From: an uncultured Bacilli bacterium
GTDB taxonomy: Bacteria; Bacillota_I; Bacilli_A; RF39; UBA660
Direction of reading: 5' to 3'
DNA: 64,000 nucleotides
NCBI GenBank assembly: GCA_910584305.1
Contig: CAJTZW010000001.1
Location: 62,001-126,000 of the forward strand
A model generated the notes under the pieces. It had not been told where the DNA came from. It saw nothing but the letters and a program-made list of their open reading frames with translations, and did not search any database. Both the position numbers and the translations under genes were made by a program. Shown one piece after another: positions 9,701 through 17,156 of the stretch. The first letter of the stretch is position 1. Every line of letters starts with the position of its first letter.

Positions 9701-10045
9701 ATGTTGCATGCTGTTAAAGAAGAAATAGAAGACCGTTTTGGTAAGATAGATGAAAAAATGCTAATTTATATGTATGAAGAATTATTTGAAAGATATGCCG
9801 AACAATTACATATTACAAAAGTAAGACAAACACCAAATTTTATTGAAATCTATATTCCAAGTCAATTAACAAAAAAGATTGATGGTCAAAAATTATTTAT
9901 GGAGACATCTAAATTATCTAGAATGTTTCGATTTAGTCAAAAATTGGGGCAATTGGTAGTTACTTTAGATATTGTTAAATTAGATAAACATTTTATTTAT
10001 TATTTAATAGATTTTTTAGAGATTCTTAGCACATCTATTAAATAA
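6764..10045 (+). CDS. mfd: Transcription-repair coupling factor Mfd
   Basis: Mfd removes RNA polymerase stalled at lesions and recruits UvrA (1093 residues). The UvrB-like N-terminal module ends near residue 320. The RNAP-interacting CarD-like domain follows (IGDYIVHSMHGIGKYIGL, about 430-450). Superfamily II helicase motifs come next: MDRLLCGDVGFGKTEVAFRA (Walker A), VDEEQRFG, TLSATPIPRT, CTTIIETGIDIP and QIRGRVGRS. The C-terminal TRCF domain closes the protein. The ribosome binding site GGAGGTGA lies at 6752, so ATG 6764 is the start, not the in-frame GTG at 6746. Pth-mfd adjacency is as in Bacillus. Confidence 0.97.
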   Translation: MRAFQDILPKGREKNIIGMTQEMKAIYLAAYLQETDKSILLVTDTLYESNRFYQMILKYTNDVLLFPMDDFLTSEAVAASPELKNTRLETLNSLLLLDKKIVITNLMGYLRFLPEKSIYEKSIITLSIHKEFNINLLVERLISLGYEKNMLVEKTGDFAARGFVIDIFPIDNEYPIRIEFFGDEIDDIRFFDIETQRAINSINQICIFPNTEFITERFIPDAKHKDLYKYGVVCNIDSYLNIHTIVYDNYSIIKESYQLLCQEILNYNLDQGFSPDTIYMNSLEKLFCDDAIFFEKYDQTIDCVGNTLNIEAYPLEPFKTLSALSSFITNELKENKTIILCVSNRYNLNKLQEHFQDFPLVITNENDIYLKYVNIIIKSISEGFTYLNYTFISEREIFGKEDAPVKFQSKFRYGTKIRNINTLSIGDYIVHSMHGIGKYIGLKSLKKNNIEKDYLVLEYKGGDKLYIPVEKIDTISKYSSNGGAEPQVHKLGGSEWIKTKLRIQKKLEDIAGQLLELYAKRESSQGYSFAECMEDQVTFDKEFPYEETKDQIKVWEEIKKDMESNHPMDRLLCGDVGFGKTEVAFRAMFKAVMSGKQVAYLCPTTILSSQHHSNAIERFKHFAINIELLNRFVTAKEASRIKEEIQNGKVDIVIGTHRILSNDIVFKDLGLLVVDEEQRFGVKQKEKIKQYKNNVDILTLSATPIPRTLQMSMSGLRSLSLIETPPINRYPVQTYVLVENKSVIRDVIYKELSRHGQVFILYNHVDKMEAKAKEISSIVPNARIICANGQMPKRELEDVMFKFIDGEYDILLCTTIIETGIDIPNVNTLLILEADHFGLAQLYQIRGRVGRSNKIAYCYLMYTQGKSLSDVAMKRLDVIKQFTQLGSGFSIAMRDLSIRGAGDILGSEQAGFIDSVGIELYLKMLNEEIQKLKGKVIPESNSSTQPLLDIGTSISDEYVSDTDLKIEIHKKINQIDSYEMLHAVKEEIEDRFGKIDEKMLIYMYEELFERYAEQLHITKVRQTPNFIEIYIPSQLTKKIDGQKLFMETSKLSRMFRFSQKLGQLVVTLDIVKLDKHFIYYLIDFLEILSTSIK

Positions 10046-10060
10046 TGTCTTATATACACA

Positions 10061-10088
10061 AAAAAGAAATAGCAATACTATTTCTTTT
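10061..10088. terminator. Bidirectional terminator between mfd and pyrophosphatase
   Basis: AAAAGAAATAG (10062-10072) and CTATTTCTTTT (10078-10088) form an 11-pair stem with the loop CAATA. The A-rich left arm and T-rich right arm let it serve both convergent transcripts. The pyrophosphatase stop codon lies at the edge of the right arm. Confidence 0.75.
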
Positions 10089-11709
10089 CTAATGTATTCA
10101 TAATATTTGGTATAATCTGCTTCTTTCTTGAAACACATCCATCTAAGTAATATCCTTGATATATTTGTTCAATGCTAAAGCAATTATCTAAAATATCTTC
10201 TGCGGAATCATTATAGAACATATAAGAACCATTCTTAATAATATCTGTTGCGAATAATGCTACTATATAGTAATCATTATTTTTAGCTACTTCATTAATT
10301 AATTCTATATATTCGTCCTTACGATTCATTATCTCATCAATATTAAATGTTGTAATTTGCCCAATACCTATTTTTTTATTATTTACTGTATAACCTTTAA
10401 AGTCGGTGTATAGTATCTCTTCTACTGTTTTTCCTTTTAGAGAAGATCCTGCCTTTAACATGCTCATTCCATATTCTTCAATATTTACACCAGCAATCTT
10501 GGCTAGTTCATGTCCTGCTTGCCTATCTAATTCAGTGGTTGTAGGCGAATTAAATAATAGTGTATCGGAAATGATTCCTGATAACATTAATCCTGCAATT
10601 TCTTTTGGTATTTCTATCTTATTCTCTTTAAATAATAAGTTAATGATAGTGCAGGAACATCCCACTGGCATATTTCTAAAATAAATTGGGCCACCAGTAG
10701 TTATTGACCCTATATTATGATGATCTACGATTTCTATAATTTCAGCTTCCTCTATACCATCAACACTTTGAAGTATTTCACTATGGTCTACTAAAATGAC
10801 TTGTTTTTTTGTAGCAGATGTAACATCTGATAGTCGGATTAATCCAATTAGATTATTTTTTTCTGTTAAAACAGGATAATTGCTATATTTATATTTTTTT
10901 GTTAAATCAATGAAGTCATTTATATCATCGTTATAATCAATGCTTATAATATTTTGGTTTAAGATAACTTTATCTAAATAATTTGCAAGTCCGATTTTCC
11001 TTGAAGTTGCAAATGTATTGTCTTTAGAATTAATAATATTTACTTTATTTTTTTCTGCTTTTTCAATCAATTTTGAATCAATCTGTTTGTTTCCTGTAAT
11101 AATTATTAATTTTACCTTTTGTTCTATGGCATAATCAATAATACTATAGCGATCACCAATAAGTAGAATGGTGTCTTTATCTAAAGATACTGTATCAATG
11201 AAGGTAGCACTTTTATAAGATGCTACAATGATATTTCCTTGAATTTCTTCATCAAATCTTAGGATTTCTTTAGCATCTAAGGTCTCAATAATATTTTTGT
11301 ATGAGGTACACAAATTAGAAATATCTCCGCTAAATTGATATTTTGCAATATCTTTTAGTGAAACAAGTCCTAAAAATTCATTGTTATCATTTACAATTGG
11401 AAGTGTTCCAATAATATTTTCATTCATATATTGGAATCCTTGATACATAGAATCTGTTTTTTTCGCAGAATAATTTTTTAAGAATGTCAAATCTCTAATT
11501 TTTGTTCTAATATCATTTAAATATTTAGGTGTATCTACTTTGAAATATTCTAATACATATTTTGTTTCATTGTTTGGATTTCCTAAAACTCTTGGTTCGG
11601 TATTAAATCCTAGTTTATTTTTTAAATATGATAAAGAAATGGCAGCTGTAATACTATCTGTATCCGGTTTTTTATGCCCAAAAATGTAAATCTTGTTTTG
11701 TTCTTTCAT
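10078..11709 (-). CDS. Mn-dependent inorganic pyrophosphatase with CBS/DRTGG domains
   Basis: Family II inorganic pyrophosphatase (543 residues) that hydrolyses PPi and is regulated through an internal nucleotide-binding insert. Domain order: N-terminal DHH part with FGHKKPDTDSITAAI (metal ligands H12 and D16), first CBS repeat (about 65-130), a DRTGG-like segment, second CBS repeat (about 250-310), the rest of the DHH domain with EIVDHHNIGS, and a C-terminal DHHA2 domain with GCSCTIINLLF and RKKQIIPNI. CBS-pyrophosphatases of this kind are known to be inhibited by AMP/ADP and stimulated by diadenosine polyphosphates. AGGAG precedes the ATG. It is the only reverse gene in the first 54 kb. Confidence 0.92.
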   Translation of the reverse strand: MKEQNKIYIFGHKKPDTDSITAAISLSYLKNKLGFNTEPRVLGNPNNETKYVLEYFKVDTPKYLNDIRTKIRDLTFLKNYSAKKTDSMYQGFQYMNENIIGTLPIVNDNNEFLGLVSLKDIAKYQFSGDISNLCTSYKNIIETLDAKEILRFDEEIQGNIIVASYKSATFIDTVSLDKDTILLIGDRYSIIDYAIEQKVKLIIITGNKQIDSKLIEKAEKNKVNIINSKDNTFATSRKIGLANYLDKVILNQNIISIDYNDDINDFIDLTKKYKYSNYPVLTEKNNLIGLIRLSDVTSATKKQVILVDHSEILQSVDGIEEAEIIEIVDHHNIGSITTGGPIYFRNMPVGCSCTIINLLFKENKIEIPKEIAGLMLSGIISDTLLFNSPTTTELDRQAGHELAKIAGVNIEEYGMSMLKAGSSLKGKTVEEILYTDFKGYTVNNKKIGIGQITTFNIDEIMNRKDEYIELINEVAKNNDYYIVALFATDIIKNGSYMFYNDSAEDILDNCFSIEQIYQGYYLDGCVSRKKQIIPNIMNTLEKK

Positions 11710-11739
11710 AATTTTCTCCTTCTTTCTTAAAGTGTATTT

Positions 11740-11748
11740 ATTATAACA
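11740..11748 (-). promoter_or_regulatory. Extended -10 of the pyrophosphatase gene
   Basis: On the reverse strand the sequence reads TG-T-TATAAT, an exact extended -10 element, about 30 bases before the start codon. No good -35 is visible. Confidence 0.55.
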
Positions 11749-11832
11749 TATAAATAAAATGAAAATAAAGTTCTAATTTTGTATAAATTATCCATTTTTA
11801 TCCAAATTATTTATTAGGAAGAGAGGTAATTT

Positions 11833-12366
11833 ATGAAAGCAACTGGAGTTGTTAGACGAATAGATGAGTTGGGACGCATTGTAATTCCAAAAGAAATACG
11901 CAAAACACTTCGAATTCATGAGGGTGAGACTGTTGAAATCTATATTGATAATAATGAAAATATCATTTTAAGAAAATATTCTGCTATGAGAAAACTTGGG
12001 GACTTTGCACAAAACTTTGTTGATAGCATTTATTCGTTTGTAAAGCATAGTATTATTATTACAGATACCGATCATATAATTGCTACTAGTGGTGATTTGA
12101 AGAAAGAGTATCACAATTGTTCAATCAGTGATAGTTTAATAAGAACAATTCAGCGAAGAGAGAATATATTAGAAAGATATCCAAAAACTTTGAAATTAAA
12201 GGATGATTTTGAAATAGAGTGTACGTATGTAATGAATTCTATTATATGTCATGGTGATGCCGTGGGGCTTGTCATTATTTTTTCACAGACTGAGAAGATA
12301 ACAGAACTTGAAGAGAAGATAGCACAAATAGCAGCTCAATTTTTATCAAAATATCTTGAAGAGTAA
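11833..12366 (+). CDS. spoVT: SpoVT/AbrB-type transcriptional regulator
   Basis: DNA-binding regulator of 177 residues. The N-terminal SpoVT/AbrB swapped-hairpin domain (MKATGVVRRIDELGRIVIPK, residues 1-20, then EIRKTLRIHEGETVEIYID) is almost identical to Bacillus SpoVT/AbrB. The C-terminal ~115 residues form a GAF-like sensor, which AbrB (about 95 residues) lacks, so SpoVT is the better match. In Bacillus, SpoVT modulates forespore sigma-G genes and also follows pth-mfd. Two direct TTATCCA copies lie 10 bases apart upstream (11788-11804) and might be an operator. The actual regulon is unknown. Confidence 0.85.
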   Translation: MKATGVVRRIDELGRIVIPKEIRKTLRIHEGETVEIYIDNNENIILRKYSAMRKLGDFAQNFVDSIYSFVKHSIIITDTDHIIATSGDLKKEYHNCSISDSLIRTIQRRENILERYPKTLKLKDDFEIECTYVMNSIICHGDAVGLVIIFSQTEKITELEEKIAQIAAQFLSKYLEE

Positions 12367-12375
12367 ATTATTTTA

Positions 12376-12384
12376 TGTTATATT
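12376..12384 (+). promoter_or_regulatory. Extended -10 promoter of the metG T-box transcript
   Basis: TG-T-TATATT sits just upstream of the T-box leader, giving a start near 12391. No clear -35 is seen. Confidence 0.45.
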
Positions 12385-12394
12385 ATGTTTAAAT

Positions 12395-12609
12395 ATTATG
12401 AAGGAAAGAGAAGTATTTACATTTTTTTAGAGAGTCTATGTTTGGTGAAAATAGATAAAGTGGAATATTTTAAATGGTTCTGGAATAGCTTAAGTGAATT
12501 TTTAACTTAAGACGTTTGCTTGCGTTAAAAGATTGAGGGTATAGAGTTATTCTATAAAATAAGGTGGTACCGCGATGTTTTCGTCCTTATATTATGGAGT
12601 AATTTTTTT
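12395..12609 (+). ncRNA. T-box leader controlling metG
   Basis: The 14-base T-box core AAGGTGGTACCGCG (12561-12574) is exact, and the flanking ATAAGG and CCTTAT (12559-12564, 12585-12590) close the antiterminator. Upstream, the Stem I signatures are present: GAGAAGTA near 12408 and GGTGAAAA near 12444. A candidate specifier ATG (12474-12476, in TTTTAAATGG) lies in the expected 3' part of Stem I, matching methionine and the downstream methionyl-tRNA synthetase. A T run at 12603-12609 supplies the terminator. Uncharged tRNA-Met would stabilise the antiterminator and turn on metG. The specifier was assigned by eye. Confidence 0.9.
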
Positions 12610-12652
12610 AATTTCATAATATTAATAAATTTTATAAATAGGAGGAAGTATA

Positions 12653-14212
12653 ATGGAAAAAAGGAAATTTTATATTAGTACAGCGATTGCATATACATCT
12701 GCAAAACCACATATTGGTAATACATATGAAATTGTTTTGGCAGACGCGATTGCAAGATATAAAAGACTTACAGGATATGATGTTTATTTTCAAACAGGGA
12801 CCGATGAGCATGGTCAAAAAATAGAGAATAAAGCAAATGAAAAGGGAATTCCGCCTCAAGAATATGTAGATGAGATTTCTTTAGAAGTTCGAAAGATTTA
12901 CGATTGTATGAATACAAGTTATGATAAGTTTATTCGAACTACAAATTCTTCGCATGAGGCAGTTGTTCAACGTATTTTCAAAAAATTATATGATCAGGGA
13001 GATATTTATAAAGGGAAGTATGAAGGTTTATATTGTACACCTTGTGAGTCTTTTTTTACAGAAACACAATTAATTGATGGAAAATGTCCAGATTGTGGTC
13101 GTGAAGTAGTCAAAATGAGTGAGGAAGCTTATTTCTTGAAACTTAGCAATTATAGTAAACGATTAGAAGAATATATTGAAAACCATCCAGATTTTATTCA
13201 ACCTGAAAGCCGTAAAAATGAAATTGTTAATAATTTCATTAAACCTGGATTGCAAGATTTATGTGTATCTAGAACATCTTTTAAGTGGGGAATACCAGTT
13301 ACTTTTGATGAGAATCATGTAATATATGTATGGATTGATGCACTGACAAATTATATCACTTTTTTGGGATATGATATAGATGGTCATGAGAGTGAAGAGT
13401 TTAAAAAATATTGGCCAGCAGATATTCAATTAATTGGAAAAGATATTCTTCGTTTTCATACCATTTATTGGCCAGTTATCTTAATGGCCCTTGATTTGCC
13501 TTTACCAAAAAAGATATTTGGTCATCCTTGGATTTTATTTGGTAATGATAAGATGAGTAAAAGCAAAGGGAATATTGTATATGCGGATGATTTAGTTCAA
13601 GAGTTTGGAGTAGATGCGGTTAGATATTATTTACTTCACGAGATTCCTTTTGCTAGTGATGGTACATTTACTTATGAATTATTGATAGAGAGAATTAACT
13701 CTGATTTGGCTAATATTTTAGGTAATCTAGTAAACCGTACGATTGCTATGTCTCATAAATATTTAGACGGAGAAGTATTTGCTCCTTCAAAAAAGGAAGA
13801 GATTGACGATGATTTATTACATTGTGTTCTTTCTACATCTGCTAAGGTTGAAGCCCATATGAATGAGTATAAAATTGCTTCTGCGTTAGATGATATTTTT
13901 GATATATTTAGACGTAGTAATAAATATATTGATGAGACAACGCCATGGATACTAGCGAAAGAAGAAGAAAATTTAGATCGTCTTAAAACAGTTTTATATA
14001 ATCTTTTAGAAGCAATTCGAACGGGAGCAGTATTATTGCAACCATTTTTACCAGAAACCGCAGATAGGATTTTTCATCAATTAAACACAGAAAATAAGTT
14101 TATAGATAGCCTTAATTTTTCCGGACTAGATGTTGGGATTCATTTAAATGAGCCAGAACCTTTATTTGCAAGAATTGATAAGGACAAAAAGTTACAAGAG
14201 TTGACAAAATAA
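12653..14212 (+). CDS. metG: Methionyl-tRNA synthetase
   Basis: Charges tRNA-Met with methionine. Class I signatures are present: the HIGH-like segment AKPHIGNTYE (residues 19-28), a zinc knuckle with C-x2-C (YCTPCESF) and C-x2-C (CPDCGREV), and the KMSKS loop in NDKMSKSKGN (about residues 300-309). At 519 residues it lacks the C-terminal tRNA-binding (OB-fold) extension seen in Bacillus MetS (about 660), so it is the short form. It is preceded by AGGAGG and a T-box leader. Confidence 0.97.
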   Translation: MEKRKFYISTAIAYTSAKPHIGNTYEIVLADAIARYKRLTGYDVYFQTGTDEHGQKIENKANEKGIPPQEYVDEISLEVRKIYDCMNTSYDKFIRTTNSSHEAVVQRIFKKLYDQGDIYKGKYEGLYCTPCESFFTETQLIDGKCPDCGREVVKMSEEAYFLKLSNYSKRLEEYIENHPDFIQPESRKNEIVNNFIKPGLQDLCVSRTSFKWGIPVTFDENHVIYVWIDALTNYITFLGYDIDGHESEEFKKYWPADIQLIGKDILRFHTIYWPVILMALDLPLPKKIFGHPWILFGNDKMSKSKGNIVYADDLVQEFGVDAVRYYLLHEIPFASDGTFTYELLIERINSDLANILGNLVNRTIAMSHKYLDGEVFAPSKKEEIDDDLLHCVLSTSAKVEAHMNEYKIASALDDIFDIFRRSNKYIDETTPWILAKEEENLDRLKTVLYNLLEAIRTGAVLLQPFLPETADRIFHQLNTENKFIDSLNFSGLDVGIHLNEPEPLFARIDKDKKLQELTK

Positions 14213-14246
14213 TGTCAAATGTTGTAAATTGTCGACCATTTTTATT

Positions 14247-14275
14247 GAAAAGTATTTGTTTTGTAGATACTTTTT
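14247..14275 (+). terminator. Intrinsic terminator after metG
   Basis: AAAAGTAT (14247-14254) pairs with ATACTTTT (14266-14273) and is followed by T bases. It lies 34 bases after the metG stop. Confidence 0.6.
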
Positions 14276-14291
14276 TGTTATAGTAGGAGTG

Positions 14292-14320
14292 TTGTGTGAG
14301 TATGTTTACTATTTTAGAAT
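14292..14320 (+). promoter_or_regulatory. Possible promoter of small membrane gene
   Basis: TTGTGT (14292-14297) and TAGAAT (14315-14320) are separated by 17 bases and lie just before the ribosome binding site of the small gene at 14333. Both boxes are imperfect. Confidence 0.35.
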
Positions 14321-14332
14321 AGAGGAGAAGAT

Positions 14333-14506
14333 ATGTCTAAAAATGATGTTAAGAAATCGAGGTGTGTACAATTTACATGCGTCGTGTTTGCTTTAATCGT
14401 TTTAGGTAGTATGTTATCAAATTTTAATATTTATGATTTCTTTTATCTATTTGCAATTACAGTATTTGTTATTCGATACTTTATAGCAATAAAGATAAAG
14501 AAGTAG
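14333..14506 (+). CDS. Small two-segment membrane protein, unknown
   Basis: A 57-residue reading frame starting at ATG with a strong AGAGGAGAAG ribosome binding site, located in the otherwise empty gap between metG and tatD. The translation begins MSKNDVKKSRCVQ with a basic N-terminus. Two hydrophobic stretches follow (about residues 14-29 and 36-53), joined by a short polar turn (SNFNIYD), and it ends with the basic tail KIKK. I do not recognise a family. The gene-like signals are the good start site, a terminator before it and a promoter after it; its expression is an inference. Confidence 0.55.
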   Translation: MSKNDVKKSRCVQFTCVVFALIVLGSMLSNFNIYDFFYLFAITVFVIRYFIAIKIKK

Positions 14507-14523
14507 AAAATTATATCATTGTA

Positions 14524-14532
14524 TGGTATAAT
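14524..14532 (+). promoter_or_regulatory. Extended -10 promoter of tatD
   Basis: TG-G-TATAAT is an exact extended -10. Transcription would begin near 14539, which rules out the ATG at 14539 as the start of TatD and favours ATG 14551. Confidence 0.65.
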
Positions 14533-14550
14533 TTTTTTATGGTGATATAT

Positions 14551-15306
14551 ATGATAATAGATACACATTGTCATTTAGAAAAGAAGTATTATGAGAATAT
14601 AGATTCAGTTATTCAAAAGATGCATGGAAATATTATGATTACAAGTGGGGTAGATTACGAAACAAACTTAGAGGTTATAAAATTATGTGAAAAATATGAT
14701 AATGTATATGGTACACTAGGATATCATCCTGAAGAGATACAAGATTTTTCTGATGCAAGTATTGATTTTTTGGAAAAATATATGGGTCATCCAAAAATAG
14801 TAGGTATTGGAGAGATTGGATTAGATTATCATTATACAAAGGAGAATAAAGAAGAACAAAAAAAAGTATTTATTGCTCAACTGAGATTGGCAACTAAATA
14901 TCATAAACCAGTGGTGGTCCATAGTAGAGACGCTATAAACGATACATATGAAATTCTAAAACAAGAGTTACAAGGAAATGCTTGTATTTTACATTGTTAT
15001 AGCTCTAGTTTAGAAATGGCACAAGAGTTTTTAAAATTGGGAATAAAATTTGGAATTGGTGGTGTTATCACATTTAAGAATAATAAGGTTTTAAAAGAGG
15101 TTGTAGAAGGATTATCCCTTGATAATTTTGTTTTAGAGACAGATAGCCCTTATCTGACTCCAGAACCATATCGTGGTAAACAAAATGAGCCCTATAATGT
15201 ACATTTTGTAGCCCAGAAGGTAGCAGAATTAAAGAAAGCTTCTATAGATGAGGTAATATCTACTACAACAAATACGGCAATTTCTCAATTTGACTTACAT
15301 ATATAA
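14551..15306 (+). CDS. TatD family metal-dependent deoxyribonuclease
   Basis: TatD-type TIM-barrel hydrolase (251 residues), a family with 3'-5' exonuclease activity on DNA/RNA. Metal-site motifs are visible: IDTHCHLEKK at the start (HxH), GIGEIGLDYHY (Glu ligand), VVHSRDA, LHCYSSSLEMAQEFL and ETDSPYLTPEPYRGKQNEP. Start 14551 has the GGTGAT ribosome binding site. An in-frame ATG at 14539 sits at the predicted transcription start and is rejected. The order metG-tatD-3D protein-rsmA matches Bacillus metS-yabD-yabE-ksgA; rnmV (ribonuclease M5), which normally lies before ksgA, is not present. Confidence 0.93.
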   Translation: MIIDTHCHLEKKYYENIDSVIQKMHGNIMITSGVDYETNLEVIKLCEKYDNVYGTLGYHPEEIQDFSDASIDFLEKYMGHPKIVGIGEIGLDYHYTKENKEEQKKVFIAQLRLATKYHKPVVVHSRDAINDTYEILKQELQGNACILHCYSSSLEMAQEFLKLGIKFGIGGVITFKNNKVLKEVVEGLSLDNFVLETDSPYLTPEPYRGKQNEPYNVHFVAQKVAELKKASIDEVISTTTNTAISQFDLHI

Positions 15307-15341
15307 TGATGTTACAATTTTGATAATGTATGAGGTGAATC

Positions 15342-16040
15342 ATGATTATATATATTTTGCAAATTTTATATAAGTGGATTCAAGTTTTATTACTTACGGT
15401 AATTTCTTTATTCCGTATTGTTCCTTATCAAGATTTATATATGAATTTTAATAGTGGGAATGATTTGAAAGACACAACAGTTGTAAATGATGTGACACCA
15501 TATACTACTGTAATTCAATATAATTCAAAGTTACCTAATAATCTTTCTAAGATTATTACACCTGGAATTGTAGGATTGTCATATGTAACTGATGATAATC
15601 TTATAAAGAGTGTACAAGAGATGGAAGCAGAAGTAATTGAAAAAGGTACAGGTGCTTATGGCCTTTTTGTGGGTACTTTGACAGGATATGGTCCAGACTG
15701 TGTTGGATGTAGTACAGTTGGTAATGTGGCCTGCAAGACACAAGTTGGCGGAAAACATAGTTTGATTACAGATGGAATTTACTATACAGATGAAGAGTAT
15801 GGAAGTGTTCGTATTCTATCGGCTGCTACTGCTTTTCCTTGTGGGACAATTGTACAAGTAACGAAAGAAGGACAAATTCCATTTTATGCCGTTGTTCTTG
15901 ATCGAGGTGGCTCTATGAATAGTGCATGGGCTCAAGGTAGAGTATGGATGGATTTAGCATATGAATCTAATGCTATGTCTGGAAATGATTCTTTAACGGG
16001 TAAGAATATTGAATTTAGTGTACAAAGATGGGGATGGTGA
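15342..16040 (+). CDS. Membrane-anchored 3D-domain protein (YabE-like)
   Basis: A 232-residue protein with a N-terminal membrane anchor (IYILQILYKWIQVLLLTVIS, residues 3-22). The C-terminal part is a 3D (three-Asp) domain with double-psi beta-barrel features: GTLTGYGPDCVGCS, a region VRILSAATAFPCGTIVQVT, AVVLDRGGSM and WMDLAYES. This domain occurs in wall-active proteins such as YabE/YocH and resembles the MltA lytic transglycosylase catalytic fold. It sits 35 bases after tatD, with the ribosome binding site GAGGTGA. The middle segment (about residues 55-80) resembles a remnant of a G5-like linker. It probably acts outside the membrane on peptidoglycan. Two cysteine pairs (residues near 120 and 130) are unusual in a small exported domain. 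Confidence 0.82.
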   Translation: MIIYILQILYKWIQVLLLTVISLFRIVPYQDLYMNFNSGNDLKDTTVVNDVTPYTTVIQYNSKLPNNLSKIITPGIVGLSYVTDDNLIKSVQEMEAEVIEKGTGAYGLFVGTLTGYGPDCVGCSTVGNVACKTQVGGKHSLITDGIYYTDEEYGSVRILSAATAFPCGTIVQVTKEGQIPFYAVVLDRGGSMNSAWAQGRVWMDLAYESNAMSGNDSLTGKNIEFSVQRWGW

Positions 16041-16055
16041 ATATCCTCTTTAATT

Positions 16056-16084
16056 AAAAAATGCCAGCTTTATGTTGGTATTTT
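16056..16084 (+). terminator. Intrinsic terminator after the 3D-domain gene
   Basis: AAAATGCCA (16058-16066) pairs with TGGTATTTT (16076-16084) with one G-T wobble and a nine-base loop. Confidence 0.65.
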
Positions 16085-16219
16085 GCGTTTTACATTTTTA
16101 TTAGAGTAATCTTTTGACATTATATTGTCAATTATTCTAATAAAATTTTTGTCTTCAATATTTCATATTCTGAGTGTATTGGTTTTGAGCATATCATTTT
16201 TTGTGAAAGAGAGTTATCA

Positions 16220-16249
16220 TTGCTTTTTTACAATTATGTATGGTATATT
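16220..16249 (+). promoter_or_regulatory. Promoter of rsmA
   Basis: TTGCTT (16220-16225) and TG-G-TATATT (16241-16249) are spaced 18 bases between the hexamers and precede the ribosome binding site AGAGGTGG. The 16085-16219 stretch before it shows no gene. Confidence 0.5.
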
Positions 16250-16272
16250 ATATTTGATTTAGAGGTGGTGCT

Positions 16273-17103
16273 ATGGATTATTCTCCCAAAAAGATGCAGA
16301 CAACATTAAGTGATTTTGATTTTCACTTTAAGAAAAATTTTGGTCAGAATTTCATCGTTGATGAGAATTTGATTGATAGTATTATTCGCAAGGCCGAAAT
16401 TGATACAGAGACGCTTGTTATCGAGGTTGGTCCAGGTGTTGGTTCTTTAACTGCAAAATTAGCTAAATGTGCTAAACAGGTAGTATGTTATGAAATTGAT
16501 AATGATTTACGACCTATTTTAGAGAATAATATCCCAAATGAAAATGTATATATTAAATTTGCAGACTTTTTGAGATGTGATGTTTTTAGTGACATTTCTA
16601 TGTATACATATAAAAAGCTATATGTTGTGGCCAATCTTCCCTATTATATAACAACTCCTATTATTATGAAGTTAATTGAGGATAAGATTCCTGTGGATAA
16701 GATTGTTGTGATGGTGCAAAAGGAGGTTGGGAATCGTTTTAAGGCAACACCAAATTCAAAGGATTATGGATCTTTATCTATATTTTTGCAATATTATTTT
16801 GAAGTTCGTAAATTAATGGATGTTAGCCGTAATGTTTTTATGCCAAAACCGAATGTGGATAGTATTGTGGTTGAATTTTCTAAAACAGATAGAAAGTATG
16901 ATGTAAAGGATGAATGTTTATTTTTTACTTTGGTTAAGGATAGTTTTACACAAAAGCGTAAAACACTTCGTAATAATTTAAAAATGTATGATTTAGATAG
17001 GATAGAGAAAGTTTTACAAAAATATGGGTTAACCTTATCGGTTCGTGCTGAACAATTAAGTATTTCTCAATTTGTAGAATTAGCAAATTCATTATGTTTA
17101 TAG
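16273..17103 (+). CDS. rsmA: 16S rRNA (adenine1518/1519-N6)-dimethyltransferase
   Basis: RsmA/KsgA dimethylates A1518 and A1519 of 16S rRNA late in 30S assembly. Motifs: KKNFGQNFIVDENLID (residues 18-33), the SAM site VIEVGPGVGSLTAKLAK, VVANLPYYITTPI (catalytic NLPY) and VQKEVGNRFKATP. The 276-residue length is normal. It ends with TAG overlapping an in-frame ATG of the downstream symporter, which is not taken as its start. Confidence 0.97.
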   Translation: MDYSPKKMQTTLSDFDFHFKKNFGQNFIVDENLIDSIIRKAEIDTETLVIEVGPGVGSLTAKLAKCAKQVVCYEIDNDLRPILENNIPNENVYIKFADFLRCDVFSDISMYTYKKLYVVANLPYYITTPIIMKLIEDKIPVDKIVVMVQKEVGNRFKATPNSKDYGSLSIFLQYYFEVRKLMDVSRNVFMPKPNVDSIVVEFSKTDRKYDVKDECLFFTLVKDSFTQKRKTLRNNLKMYDLDRIEKVLQKYGLTLSVRAEQLSISQFVELANSLCL

Positions 17104-17156
17104 CAGTCTTTGTACTGTTTTTTAATTTTTTTCTATATACTTATAGTGGTGATACT

